NCBI GenBank assembly: GCA_963965975.1
Contig: OZ014419.1
Span: forward strand, 3,871,677 to 3,935,676
DNA from: Xestospongia bergquistia
Lineage: Eukaryota; Porifera; Demospongiae; Haplosclerida; Petrosiidae
Reading direction: 5' to 3'
DNA: 64,000 nucleotides
The notes beneath the pieces are model-generated. The model was given only the letters and a program-made list of their open reading frames with translations, was not told the DNA's origin and searched no databases. The position numbers and the translations under genes are program-made. Shown here in pieces: positions 10,042-21,919 of the stretch (position 1 is its first letter; every line of letters starts with the position of its first letter).

Positions 10042-10763
10042 AGAGACAACGTAAATGGTATAACCACAATGCTCGTACTTGTAAGTTTAAGCCAGGACAG
10101 CAAGTGCTGGTGCTTCTTCACACATCCAGTAGTAAACTGCTTGCTCAATGGCAAGGGTCATATGAGATAATTGCCTTCTCCCATGCGTTAAACTAATGCA
10201 TGGGAGAAGTCAATTATATTGTGGACACGCGTGGGCATACCATTCACATGTTATGTGAATGGTATGCCCAGTCAAGCAGTGCTCTATATAGTTCAGAAGT
10301 ATTGGACGGGGAGCAGGACAAACCTACCTGGACAGAGAGTGGTAAAACACAGTCAAAAGGTAAACCAATTTTTGGAAATAATCTCATCCAATTCCAACAG
10401 GAGGACCTGATGCAGTTGTTACAGAGATTTAGTGATGTGATTAGTAATACTCCTGATCGTACAGATTTGGTGGAACACCATGTTCTCACTAGAGATGCTA
10501 ATCCAGTACGAATGCCGGCTTATTGCTACCACACTCATATCGAGACACTGTGAAACAAGAGTTGGATCAAATGTTGCATCAGAAATTGCTTGGAGTGCTC
10601 CAGTGGTACTGTTAAAGAAGAAGGACAGATCGTTACAGCTGTGTGTTGATTACCACCATTTGAACGGACTCTTGGAAGGTGATGCATATCCAATGCCCCA
10701 AGTGGATGTGCTGATCAACCAAGTTGGCAAGGCCAAATTCATCTCAGCATTGGACCTTACTCT
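10042..10763 (+). pseudogene. GPY/F module and truncated reverse transcriptase
   Basis: Continues from integrase: KPGQQVLVLLHTSSSKLLAQ, the GPY/F position (here GSYEI), hairpin with stop after FSHALN, GEVNYIVDTRG, then RT N-terminus (DRTDLVEHHVLTRDANPVRM, PVVLLKKKDRSLQLCVDY, GKAKFISALDLT) with a frameshift at about 10,530. The sequence ends at ALDLT and the CT block starts at 10,764, so the palm YxDD motif is absent. RT lying after integrase is the reverse of ordinary Ty3/gypsy order and matches the Gmr1-type group. Confidence 0.88.
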
Positions 10764-13157
10764 CTTAGAGCCTGTCAGTCTCTGTCTCTCTCTTTCTCTC
10801 CTTCTCTATCATAGTTTCTCACTCTAAGTCTGTGTCTCTCTCTCTAACACCCACCCACACATTTATGCTCTCTTGGTGTCTTCCAGTCTCTCTTTCTACA
10901 CACACACACATATATATATATATCTTTCACTCTTTCATAGTGTCTCACTCTCAGAGTCTTTCTCAGACATACATACCTTCTTAAAGTCTCTTAAATGTTT
11001 TCTCTTTCACTCTCTTCCTTATTTTAGGAGTCTCTCTCGGAGTATCTCTCTTACAGTCACTCTCTCTAGCTGTCTCTCTTTCTCTTTCTCTCTCTCAAAG
11101 TCTCTCTCTCTCAGAATCTTTTCTCTCAGTCAGACCCTCTCACTCAAGCAGTACCTTTTTCTCTTTCTCTCATCCTCAGGGTCTGTTTCTTTTTTTCTTT
11201 CTCTGTCACTATATCTCTCTATAAGAATGTGTCTGTCTCTTTCTCTCTCTCTCACAGTCTCTCTTTCCCACTCTTCTCTCTCTCGGTCCTTCTCTCACTT
11301 TTGGTGTGTTTCTCACTCATTTTCTCTCTATCTCTTGTTTTTAAACGATTATGTGCAAACTCTATATTAACTTTTCCACCTCTTATTCTAATTAATGCCC
11401 ATGTTTATGGCATATAACAATGTATTATTTATTTATGTAATAAATTACATCATATGATAATAATGATTGACCTAGCCTGTTCGTAGTGCATTAGTAGTAG
11501 TTATTGTACTTATTATCAAAAATGTACTAGTAATAATACAAGAAATGAACAACTCAAGAACTTCCAAAACAATCCAGTGTAAGAGACTGAAACTGAAACA
11601 GCTGATGAACTCACACTCAGAGATTATATCCCTATCTTTCTCTCTCTTCTGCCTCCCTACAAACCTGTCTCTCTCTCTCATAGTCTCTCACTATTGTTCT
11701 CTCTCTCTCTCATTCTTTTAGAGTCTCTCTCTCTCTCAGAGTTTTTCTGTCTTAAAGTCTCTCCTTTTCACAGTCTCTCTCTCTCACTCATGGAGTCTTT
11801 TATGTCTGTCAGTCACTTTCTCTCTCAACGTTTCCTCTCTCGCAGTCTCTCTCTCACCCACAGAGTCTTTTTTCTCTTAGATTCCATCTAATATCTTGGA
11901 GTTTGTCTCTATCTCGGAGAACATAATATATGCCTTTTTAGAAGATATATGGTTGTTCTAAATTATCAAAGATGATGACAAATACAGTGCACCACATGTA
12001 GTACACTCATGTAATGTTATGACTGTCTCATTTCAATTTTGCTATTAATAGATATATATAATATATATATGTTGGAGAAGAGTGCACAAAAATATTATTA
12101 ATTTTAGTAGCAGGACACAAAGAAGACTGATATAAGAATTGGTGGAATAAAATATTCTGCTACTCAGATGAAACATCTCATTGTTTGCATGCTACATATT
12201 CCCTCTTGTTACAACAGATCCACAATTCAGATAATCCACCTTATCTTCACTCCTTGATTCTCCACTTTCATCTTTCTTCTTGCTTTTATCAGCTAGCATT
12301 ATATCCTTAAGTCCTTTTAGTTTTAAAATTTTAGTTCCTCACCAGAAGATATTAGTGTACAAAGTATTTCAAGTCCTCCCTGTGGATGGTCATATGAGTA
12401 CCTTTTACTGCCTTCTGACTTTACACACTATAGAACCACTTGCTCTCAAGAATAGAGAGCATATAGCAGACAGCTTTCTAGACACATGTCCAACTATCTC
12501 ATAATCTTTAACTCTCACAGTCTCTCTCACATGTACACACTCTCAGAGTCTCTCAGTCTTTTTCTTTATCTCTCTCTCATGCCACATTATAGGAGTCTAT
12601 CTCCCTATGTTTGTCTCTCTATCTCTCTAACTCTCTGTCTCTCTCACTCTCTGTCCTTTTTCCCTCCTTTCTCTCTCTCTCTTTCACTCTCTCTGCTCTC
12701 ACTATCTTATAGTCCCTCCCTCCCTCAGAGTCTCTCTCTTATCCTCTCTCTTATAGTCTCTCCTTTTCTCCTTCATACACACAAAATCTCAGTCTCTCAC
12801 TCTTTCTGTTTTTCTCACTCTCCTCATCTCACTCCTGATCAGTCTCTATTTCTCTTTCTCTCTCATTTATTTTATCTCTGTGTGTCATTCTCTATCTCAC
12901 ACAGACATTTTCTGCTTGTCTCTCTCTCTCTGCCTCTCTCTCCCTTACTTTAGGAGTCTCTCTCTCTGAGTCTATCTCTTGGAGTATCTTTTACATTCTC
13001 CCACTCACACAGTCTCTCTATTTGCCTGTATGCATGTCATCCTCTCACATACAAACACACATACCCTCAGAGTTTCTATCTCTCTCTCTATAAATCTCTT
13101 TCTCTCTCTCAGAGTGTCTCTCACTTCCTCCTATCTCTCACACTCACATTGATAGCC
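10764..13157 (+). repeat. Satellite modules M1-M5 (second unit)
   Basis: Same order as 2,878-5,326: CT block to about 11,340, AT spacer to 11,630, CT to 11,890, AT spacer to about 12,510, CT block M5 to 13,157. Differences from the first unit are mostly single-base changes plus a shorter M1 (the segment with 'actaacatgcactcagag' is missing). No gene is seen. Confidence 0.85.
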
Positions 13158-13168
13158 CCTTAATGTCT

Positions 13169-13827
13169 GTGTCATGCCATTTCATCTAATCCCATTTTGT
13201 TTAACAAAATGGACTTTTGTCCCATCTTGTCTAATAGTGTAAAAGGTGTAAGATAAGTGGCTTAAGGCCAGTAAAGGTGATGGAATTCTAATTCAAAAGA
13301 ACTAATAATGTAAAGGCTTTGATGTCTTGAAAGGTAGAGTACTTAAGAGGACCCGTTTCATACATACAATATATTGAATCAATGGAGTTTGTTACAACAG
13401 CAAGAGGAGCTAATTCACTTATACTCCAAGTTATAGGTACACACTCAATTGAAGAACAGCAGATGGACAGATGTGTTGGAGATGTCCAGACAAAAGTTGT
13501 CCTGGAAGAGCAGTCACTGACGTTCATGATCAGCTAGTCTCTTGCAATGAGAATCAATCCCACCTCCAAAATGTAACAGAGACAGTAGTGGAGTTGATCA
13601 GGGAAGATGCTGACTTCAAGTTGTACATCCATCAGGTGATAGCAGGCTGCAGGAGGGCTTCCAAGAAGAAGAAGAAAGTACAGAAACCATGAGAACAGAC
13701 TGAAAACTATTAAGGAAAGCATGAAGTAGGACACTACATGTTACAAGAACTTAAGGCATATACCCATTGGGTATCTTTGTAATTACTGTTATTTAAATTA
13801 ATTCATTTTTTTGACGATATGGGACAA
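13169..13827 (+). mobile_element. FLYWCH Mutator-like element, 3' truncated (copy 2)
   Basis: Left flanking duplication CCTTAATGTCT at 13,158-13,168 and left inverted repeat are present. The element runs to 'gacgatatgggacaat' and stops inside its right inverted repeat, where it is joined directly to an inverted retroelement fragment. The FLYWCH frame (13,471-13,692) carries the shared TGA at LN/RTADG and an extra stop: CCACGAGAA of other copies is CCATGAGAA here, a CpG transition. Confidence 0.85.
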
Positions 13828-14763
13828 TCTTCTCTTCTCTCGAGATTTCCCGAACAAGTCATCATCTATCATCGTCATCTACTCTGTCTCTTTACTCTTG
13901 TCTTTTTGCTCCTTATTATGATCGTCACCCTTTGCTTCGGTTCTCTGTTCTCTTCATTAATGGGTGTGATGTCACACCGGCCCTTGTTATTATTCACATG
14001 GTCTTCTCTGGTTCCCCTACTCCAGAGTTCTGTTGAGTTAATAGCTCGGTAGTTGGGACACATCTGTACCCAATAGTACTCCCACAGGTAAGTGATCTGA
14101 GACAGCAGCCTCAACTTCTATTGGTTTTCCCTTGACTTCCATGTGCACCTTTGCCGAGTGATACAACACTGTGTCTCCAAGTGCACAACACACAGTAATA
14201 GCTTTCCTTCAAGGAACACCTCTTCAGGTACTAGCTTCTGATGCACTAGGGTCCTTGAGCAACCTGTGTCTAATAAAATATTTTTCACATATTTACCCTC
14301 TACTGTCCCAGATCTCATTATTCCAGACTCCTGCTGATTGCTTTCCATTTGACAAGTCCAGTTGGGGTCCTCTAGCCTGGAAGTAATCATCAGCATACTC
14401 TCCAGCCTCCTTGCTCGTCTTAGGCTTATGCTCCTTCACACATATACGTACATAAGGAGAGCAGAAAATGTCTTTTGTTACCTCCTTCGAAAATCAGCTT
14501 GAGTTGAGCATTTGCCTTCTCATTGAGTTCTTCTGTACCATCTACAAAACCCCATAGTCCCTTAGCCAACAGCATATGTCACATCTGGAACTTCAAAGTA
14601 GTCCAGTTTATGCTATCTAACTTGTTAATCGACAATTTATCATATACAGCCCTCATTTTGACTCTTGCTAATTCGTGGTCTAAAAAAAGATTATATACAG
14701 AGCAGCACAACTACAAACCTGGGTCTAGTGTGATGAATTTAGTTGGAGACTGGGCTCATAACC
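13828..14763 (-). pseudogene. Inverted retroelement fragment (start of IN linker, PR, gag)
   Basis: Minus-strand copy of 7,950-8,930: basic linker (REPKQRVTIIIRSKKTRVKR), protease with ILLDTGCSRTLVHQ, chimeric gag and primer site. It begins abruptly at 13,828 with the linker sequence 'ctcgagatttcccgaac' on the plus strand. Reading frames are broken as in the direct copies. The 13,827/13,828 joint is the fold point of the left inverted array. Confidence 0.85.
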
Positions 14764-15104
14764 TGTTGAAAGTTTTTATATAGTTCTATGGTAAGACTGC
14801 AGCTGAGTACACAGCTCTGTTCTCCTCACAACTAACTTTAAGTAGAACTTGTATTTAAATGAAATCAATATGATTAAGAACTAACAATCTGAAGAAAAAT
14901 CAGGTATTTATAACAGAAATCAAACAAAGAACAAAGATCAAACTAAATGGACAAAGATGAGGACTATCACAGAAATCATGAATATGAAAGTTTACACACA
15001 CTTAATTAACACTTAAATGATTCAAAGAAAATAGACTTACAGATAGACTAATTTACACACAAATGAATACAGATAAACAACCTAAACAATTACCTCTTTC
15101 AACA
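14764..15104 (-). mobile_element. LTR (copy 2, inverted)
   Basis: 341 bp with perfect TGTTGAAAG / CTTTCAACA ends, the same length as copy 1 and with the primer-site sequence on its inner side (…tgggctcataacc just before 14,764). Confidence 0.87.
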
Positions 15105-16652
15105 GCTCAATCATTATTACCATGTGACATGACTTGTTACATGAATAAGACATTGTTATACATCGTAAATGTGGGCATTAATTAAAATATGAGACCAAAG
15201 TGTCTCATAGTCTAATTAATTTGTGGTTAAACAGAATTTTGTGTATAATATGTTTAATGAATGAAAGAGTATTTTGTTCTGTCAAGGTACTACAAAAATA
15301 AGAGAAGCGAGAGACTCTGAAAAGAAATAGATAGAGAGACACCGAGTGTGAGAGAGAGACTCCTAATGTGAGGGAGAAGAGACAGAGAGCAAGAAAGACT
15401 GCGAGACTCTATGAGTGTGTGTTAGAGAAAAACAGAAAGAAAAAGAATGAAAGGAACTGAGAGTGTGGGTCTATGAGAGAGAGGAAAAGATTGAGATAGC
15501 CTCTGACAGTGATGCTTTATGAAAGGGAGAGAGAGAGAGAGTGGAAAAAGAAAGAGACAATGAGAGACTCTGAGAGTGTCTGTGTGTGAGAGAGAGAGTG
15601 ACAGAGAGACAAAGAGAAAATTAGAGAGAAAGAAGGAGAAACAGAGACTGATAAGGAGACTCCGAGAGAAAGAGAGAGACTCATAGACTGGGGAAGGACA
15701 AGGAGAGAGAGAGAGACTGACAGACTCTGAGTGTGTGTTTGTGTGTAAGAGAGATTCTAACAGTGATAAACTATGAGAGAGAGCATAAGAGAAAGAGAGA
15801 GACAGAGAGAAAGAAAGCCAGACAGAGACTCTAACAGTCTATCTGCATGGGTCAGAGAGGGACAGACACACAGAGAGAAAATAAGTGAAAGAGAAAGAGT
15901 TATAGAAAATGATAAAGACAGACATTTCCAAAGTGAGAGAGTGAGAGAGTGATAGAGAGAAAGAGATAATCCTATTGCGAGGAGAGAGACAAGGAGAAAG
16001 ATTGACAGAATTTAAGTGTGTGTGTGTGTGAATGACCGAGAGACTCTGAGAGTGAAAGACTATGAAAAAGAGACAGATACTCTAAGAGAGAGTAAGGACT
16101 TCTCTTGTAAATGAGGATAGAAAAAGAGAAAGAGAGAGAGAGGGAGAAAGCGACTGAGAGACTCTATGAATGTTTCTGTGACAGAGAAAGAAAGAGTGAC
16201 ACAATCTGAGCGTGAATGTGTTAGAGAGAGACTTTATGTGTAATATCTTATACGAGAAAGAGATACACACACACTAACACAAACAGACAGAGTGAGACTC
16301 TAAGAGTGTGTGTGTTGTGAGTGTATGTGTGTGTGAGAGAGAGAGATATAGAGAATTTGATAAGGAATGTGAGACTCTAAAAGAGAGAGTTCTAAAGTGA
16401 GGGAAGGAGAGACAGGTAGAATCTGTGTTTGTTTGTATGAGAGAGAGAGACTTCTAAATTTAGAGAGTGAGAGAGAAAAAGTGAAAAAATTTGATAGGGT
16501 ATGTCTCTGTTTAATAGAGAAAGAAAGGGACTCTGAGAGTGATGGACTATGACATAGAGAGAGAGGGATAGGGACTCAGACATTGACAGAGAGAGAGTGT
16601 GAGGAAGGTGAGAGACTATGAGATAGAAACTCTAACGCATGTTCTCTGAGAG
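15105..16652 (-). repeat. AT spacer M8 and CT block M7, inverted
   Basis: Spacer to about 15,300, then a block that is G/A-rich on the plus strand (C/T-rich on minus), corresponding base for base to 6,055-7,608 with small changes. No gene is seen. Confidence 0.85.
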
Positions 16653-16663
16653 AGACATTAAGG

Positions 16664-17369
16664 TTTATAGCCATTTTGTCTAATCCTATTTCGTCTAACA
16701 AAATGTACAAATGTCCCATATCGTCTAAAAAATAAATTGATTTAAATAACAGTATTTACAAAGATACCCAATGGGTATATGCCTTAAGTTCTTGTAACAT
16801 ATTGTGTCCTACTTCATGCTTTCCTTAATAGTTTTCAGTTTGTTCTTGTGGTTTCTGTACTTTCTTCTTCTTCTTGAAAGCCCTCCTGCAGTCTTCTATC
16901 ATCTGATGGATGTACAACGTGAAGTCAGCATCTTCCCTGATAAACTCCACTACTGTCTCTGTTACATTTTGGAGGTGGGAGTGATTCTCATTGCAAGAGA
17001 CTAGCTGATCATGAACGTCAGTGACTGCTCTTCCAGGACAACTTTTGTCTGGACATCTCCAACACATCTGTCTATCTGCTGTTCTTCAATTGAGTGTGTA
17101 CCTATAACCTGGAGTATAAGTGAATTAGCTCCTCTTGCTGTTGTAACAAACTCCATTGATTCAATATATTGTATGTATGAAATGGGTCCTCTTAAGTACT
17201 CTACCTTTCAAGACATCAAAGCCTTTACATTATTAGTTCTTTTGAATTAGAATTCCATCACCTTTACTGGCCTTTGGCCACTTATCTTAAACCTTTTACA
17301 CTATTAGACAAGATGGGACAAAAGTCCATTTTGTTAAACAAAATGGGATTAGATGAAATGGCATGACAC
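16664..17369 (-). mobile_element. FLYWCH Mutator-like element (copy 3, inverted, complete)
   Basis: 706 bp between direct repeats AGACATTAAGG at 16,653-16,663 and 17,370-17,380 (reverse complement of CCTTAATGTCT). Both inverted repeats are present. The FLYWCH fragment lies at 16,825-17,067 on the minus strand (CWRCPDKSCPGRAVTDVHDQ) with the same upstream TGA as the other copies. Confidence 0.85.
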
Positions 17370-17380
17370 AGACATTAAGG

Positions 17381-19560
17381 GACTATCAATGTGAGTGTGA
17401 GAGATAGGAGGAAGTGACAGACACTCTGACAGAGAGAGAGACATTGAGAGAGAGAGATATAGAGAAACTCTGAGGGTGTGCGTGTTTGTATGTGAGAGGA
17501 TGACATGCATACAGGCAAATAGAGAGACTGTGTGAGTGGGAGAATGTAAAAGATACTCCAAGAGATAGACTCAGAGAGAGAGACTCCTAAAGTAAGGGAG
17601 AGAGAGGCAGAGAGAGAGACACAAGCATAAAATCTCTGTGTGAGATAGAGAATGACACACAGAGATAAAATAAATGAGAGAGAAAGAGAAATAGAGACTG
17701 ATCAGGAGTGAGATGAGGAGAGTGAGAAAAACAGAAAGAGTGAGAGACTGAGAGTTTGTGTGTATGAAGAAGAAAAGGAGAGACTATATGAGAGAGAATA
17801 AGAGAGAGACTCTTAGGGAGGGAGGGACTATAAGATAGTGAGAACAGAGAGAGAGAAAGAGAGAGAGAGAAAGGGAGGGAGAAATGACAGAGAGTGAGAG
17901 AGACAGAGAGTTAGAGAGATAGAGAGACAAACATAGGGAGATAGACTCCTATAATGTGGCATGAGAGAGAGATAAAGAAAAAGACTGAGAGACTCTGAGA
18001 GTGTGTACATGTGAGAGAGACTGCGAGAGTTAAAGATTATGAGATAGTTGGACTTGTGTCTAGAAAGCTGTCTGCTATATGCTCTCTATTCTTGAGAGCA
18101 AGAGGTTCTATAGCGTGTAAAGTCAGAAGACAGTAAAAGGTACTCATATGACCTTCCACAGGTACGACTTGAAATACCTTGTACACTAATATCTTCTGGT
18201 GAGGAACTAAAATTTTAAAAATGAAAGGACTTATCAAGGATATAATGCTAGCTGATAAAAGCAAGAAGAAAGATGAAAGTGGAGAATCAAGGAGTGAAGA
18301 TAAGGTGGATTATCTGAATTGTGGATCTCTTGTAATAAGAGGGAATATGTAGCATGCAAACAATGGGATGTTTCATCTGAGTAGCAGAATATTTTATTCC
18401 ACCAATTCTTATATGCAGTCTTCTTTGTGTCCTGCTACTAAAATTAATATGTATATCATATATATCTATTAAGAGAAAGACAGGGATATAATCTCTGAGT
18501 GTGAGTTCATCAGCTGTTTCAGTTTCAGTCTCTTACACTGGATTGTTTTGGAAGTTCTTGAGTTGTTCATTTCTTGTATTATTACTAGTACATTTTTGAT
18601 AATTAATACAATAACAACTACTAATGCACTACTAATAGACTAGGTCAATCATTATTATCATATGGTGTGATTTATTACATAAGTTAATAATACATTGTTA
18701 TATGCCATAAACATGGGCATTAATTAGAATAAGAGGTGGAAAAGTTAATATAGAGTTTGCACATAATCGTTTCAAAACAAGAGATAGAGAGAAAATGAGT
18801 GAGAAACACACCAAAAGTGAGAGAAGGACCGAGAGAGAGAAGAGTGGGAAAGAGAGACTGTGAGAGAGAGAGAAAGAGACAGACACACTCTTATAGAGAG
18901 ATACAGTGACAGAGAAAGAAAAAAAGAGAGAGACCCTGAGGATGAGAGAAAGAGAAAAAGGTACTGCTAGAGAGAGAGAGACAGAGACTCTGAGTGCATG
19001 TTAGTGAGAGAGAGGGTCTGACTGAGAGAAAAGATTCTGAGAGAGGGAGACTTTGAGAGAGAGAGAGAAAGAGAAAGAGAGACAGCTAGAGAGAGTGACT
19101 GTAAGAGAGATACTCCGAGAGAGACTCCTAAAATAAGGAAGAGAGTGAAAGAGAAAACATTTAAGAGACTTTAAGAAGGTATGTATGTCTGAGAAAGACT
19201 CTGAGAGTGACACACTATGAAAGAGTGAAAGATATATATATGTGTGTGTCTGTGTCTGTGTGTGTGTATAAAGAGAGACTGGAAGACACCAAGAGAGCAT
19301 AAATGTGTGGGTGGGTGTTAGAGAGAGAGACACAGACTTAGAGTGAGAAACTATGATAGAGAAGGAGAGAAAGAGAGAGACAGAGACTGACAGACTCTAA
19401 AAGAGTGTGCATGACAGAGAGAGAGAAAGACAGACTCTGTGAGTGAAACACAATGAGAGAGAGAGAAAAGACTCTAAAAGATTGTGAGATAGAGAGAGAT
19501 AGAGAAAGATAAATAAAGAGCAATAGGTAGGGAGAGAGAGAAACCAATATACTTGAGTAG
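17381..19560 (-). repeat. Satellite modules M5-M1, inverted and internally deleted
   Basis: CT block M5 (17,381-18,040), part of spacer M4 (18,041-18,470), then a jump at about 18,470 that removes the rest of M4 and CT block M3, spacer M2 (to 18,770), block M1 (to 19,345) and the extra CT block that matches 1,890-2,110 (to 19,560). The retroelement pol fragment seen at 2,148-2,877 is absent here, so this arm preserves the uninterrupted arrangement. Confidence 0.8.
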
Positions 19561-21546
19561 TCTAACTATTGTCAATATTAAAATAATGTGATATATACAG
19601 CTGATCAATGTGCCTCCTGTCTAACACAGTCTTCCTCAATACTATAAGATATGATGTAATTAGTAAAAGGGTGTGGTCTCACAACATAGATGTTGCAGAG
19701 GCATAAATAGCAACTAATTAATTATTAATAAGCTCCACCCATTGACTTAAAGTTTAAGAGTTCTTCAAGATTATCGGTTGTGTTTTTAAACCAATTGTAA
19801 ATTTTGCAGGATTATCAGTAGGGTCTCCCTCACCATATGTATACGTAGCCATACAAACTATCATTTAAGAATCTTCTATCTCTTGACCTAGTTTATCAAA
19901 TCCTCCATTGAGAAGACCAACCCCTATCATTAAGTACAATTAATTAGCCCTCAGAGTGGCAAGCTCATTAGCTGTCTCAGTTTGAGATGATCCATAACAG
20001 ATAATTTTGTGTATAATTAATAATTTCGTGTATAATAACTTTAAAAAATGAGAGAGTATTTTGTTCTGTCAAGGTACTACAAGAATAAGAGAAGCGAGAG
20101 ACTCTGAAAAGAAATAGATTGAGAGATACTGAGTGTAAGAGAGAGACTCCTAATGTGAGAGAGAAGAGACAGAGAGCAAGAAAGACTGAGAGACATGAGT
20201 GTGTGAGTGAGAAAAAGAGAGAGAGAAAAAGAATTAAAGGAACTGGGAGTGTGGGTGTGCGGGAAAGTGGAAAAAATAGAGGTAGCCTCTGACAGTGATG
20301 CTCTATGAGATAGAGAGAGAGAGACAAGAGAAAGACTCTGAATCTGTGTGTGTGTGTGAGAAAGAGAGGGACAGAGAGACAAAGAGAAAATAAGAGAGAA
20401 AGAAAGAGAAATAGAGACCGAGAGAGAGAGAGAGGGAGACTCTGAAAGAAAGAGAGAGAGAGTAGACCGAGGAAGGAGACACAGAGAGAGACTGACAGAC
20501 TCTGAGTGTGTGTGTAAGAGGCACTCTAACAGTGATAAACTATGAGAGAGACAGAGAGAGAGTAAGAGAAAGAAAGAGATATAGACAGAGACAAAGAGAC
20601 AGAGAAAGAGAGACAGGGAAAGACTCTGACAGTCTCTGTGCATGGGTGAGAGAAAGGGACAGAGAGTACAGAGAGGAAATAAGTGAAAGAGAAAGAGATA
20701 TACAAAATAATAAGGAGAGAGAGAGACATTTTTAAAATGAGTGAATGAGAGACATAGAGACTCCGAGAGTGATATAGAGAGATAATCCTATTGCGAGGGG
20801 CGAGAGAGACAAGGAAAAAGACTGACAGAATCTATGAGTGTGTGTATGTAAATGAGAGAGAGACTCTGACAGTGAAATACTATGAAAGAGAGAGAGATAC
20901 TCTGAATGAGAGTGGGAGAGTGAGGGAGGACTTCTGTTGTGAGGTAGGATAGAGAGAAAGAGAGAGAGAGAGAGAGAGAATGAATGAGAGACTCTATGAA
21001 TGTTTCTGTGACAGAGAAAGTGAAAGTGAGAGAGAGAGAGAAAGAGTGAGAGAATGTGAGTATGAGTGTGCTAGAGAAAGGCTTTATGTGTGACTCCGTA
21101 TGAGAGAGAGACACACACATACTAACACATACAGACAGATTGAGACTCTGAGAGTGTGTTTGTGTGCATGTGTGTGTGTGTGTGAGAGAGAGGGAGAGAG
21201 ACACAGACAGATAGAGTATAATAAGAGAGAGATACAGAGACATTGATAAGGAATGTGAGAATTTGAGAGAGAGAGTTCTAAAGTAAAGGAAGGAGAGACA
21301 AATAGACTGAGAGAATCTGTCTTTGTGAGTATGAGAGAGAGAGACTTCTAAAGTGAGAGAGTGAGAGAGAGAAAAAGTAGAAGAATTTGATAGTGCATGT
21401 CTGTGTTTAGTAGAGAAAGAAGGGACTCTGAGAGTGATCGACTATGAGATAGAGACAGAGGGATAGGGACTCAGAGAGTGAGAGAGAGAGAGACTGTGAG
21501 GGTGACAGACTATGAGATAGAAACTCTAACAGAGATTGTCTGAGAA
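19561..21546 (-). repeat. Inverted copy of 1-1,889 (AT spacer variant plus CT block)
   Basis: Spacer variant at 19,561-20,040 followed by the purine-rich (plus strand) block. It corresponds to 1-1,889 read on the other strand, with more divergence than between the direct units. No gene is seen. Confidence 0.82.
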
Positions 21547-21557
21547 AGATATTAAGA
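21547..21557. other. Empty (pre-insertion) site of the FLYWCH element
   Basis: On the minus strand a block like M5 joins a block like M7 through TCTTAATATCT, a single copy of the 11-bp sequence that flanks every FLYWCH element as CCTTAATGTCT. Flanks also agree: 'catagtc' before and 'tctcag…gttagagtttct' after. Confidence 0.7.
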
Positions 21558-21919
21558 GACTATGAAAGTGTGTGTGAGAAAGGAGGGAGTGAGAGATACT
21601 TTGACTGAGAGAAAGAGATTTTGAGAGAGAGAGATAGAGAAACTCTGAGGATGTTTGTGTTTGTATGTGAGAGGATGACATGCATGTAGGGAAATAGAAA
21701 GACTGTGTGAGTGGGAGAACGTAAAAGAGAGAAACTCCAAGAGATAGACTGTGAGAGAGAGATTCCTAAAATAATAGAGACATAGGCACAGGGAGATAGG
21801 CAAGCAGAAACTCTGAGAAAATCTGTGTGTGAGATAGGGAGAAAGAGAAATAGAGACTGATGAGGAGAGAGATTGTGAGAGTGAAAAAAAGGAAAGAGAG
21901 AGAGAGAGATAGAGAGAAA
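21558..21919 (-). repeat. CT block (M5-like), edge of the left array
   Basis: Purine-rich on plus. The last repeat-like bases (…agatagagagaaa) run straight into a coding-like exon of the MAGUK remnant, so the array boundary is at about 21,915-21,920. Confidence 0.75.
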
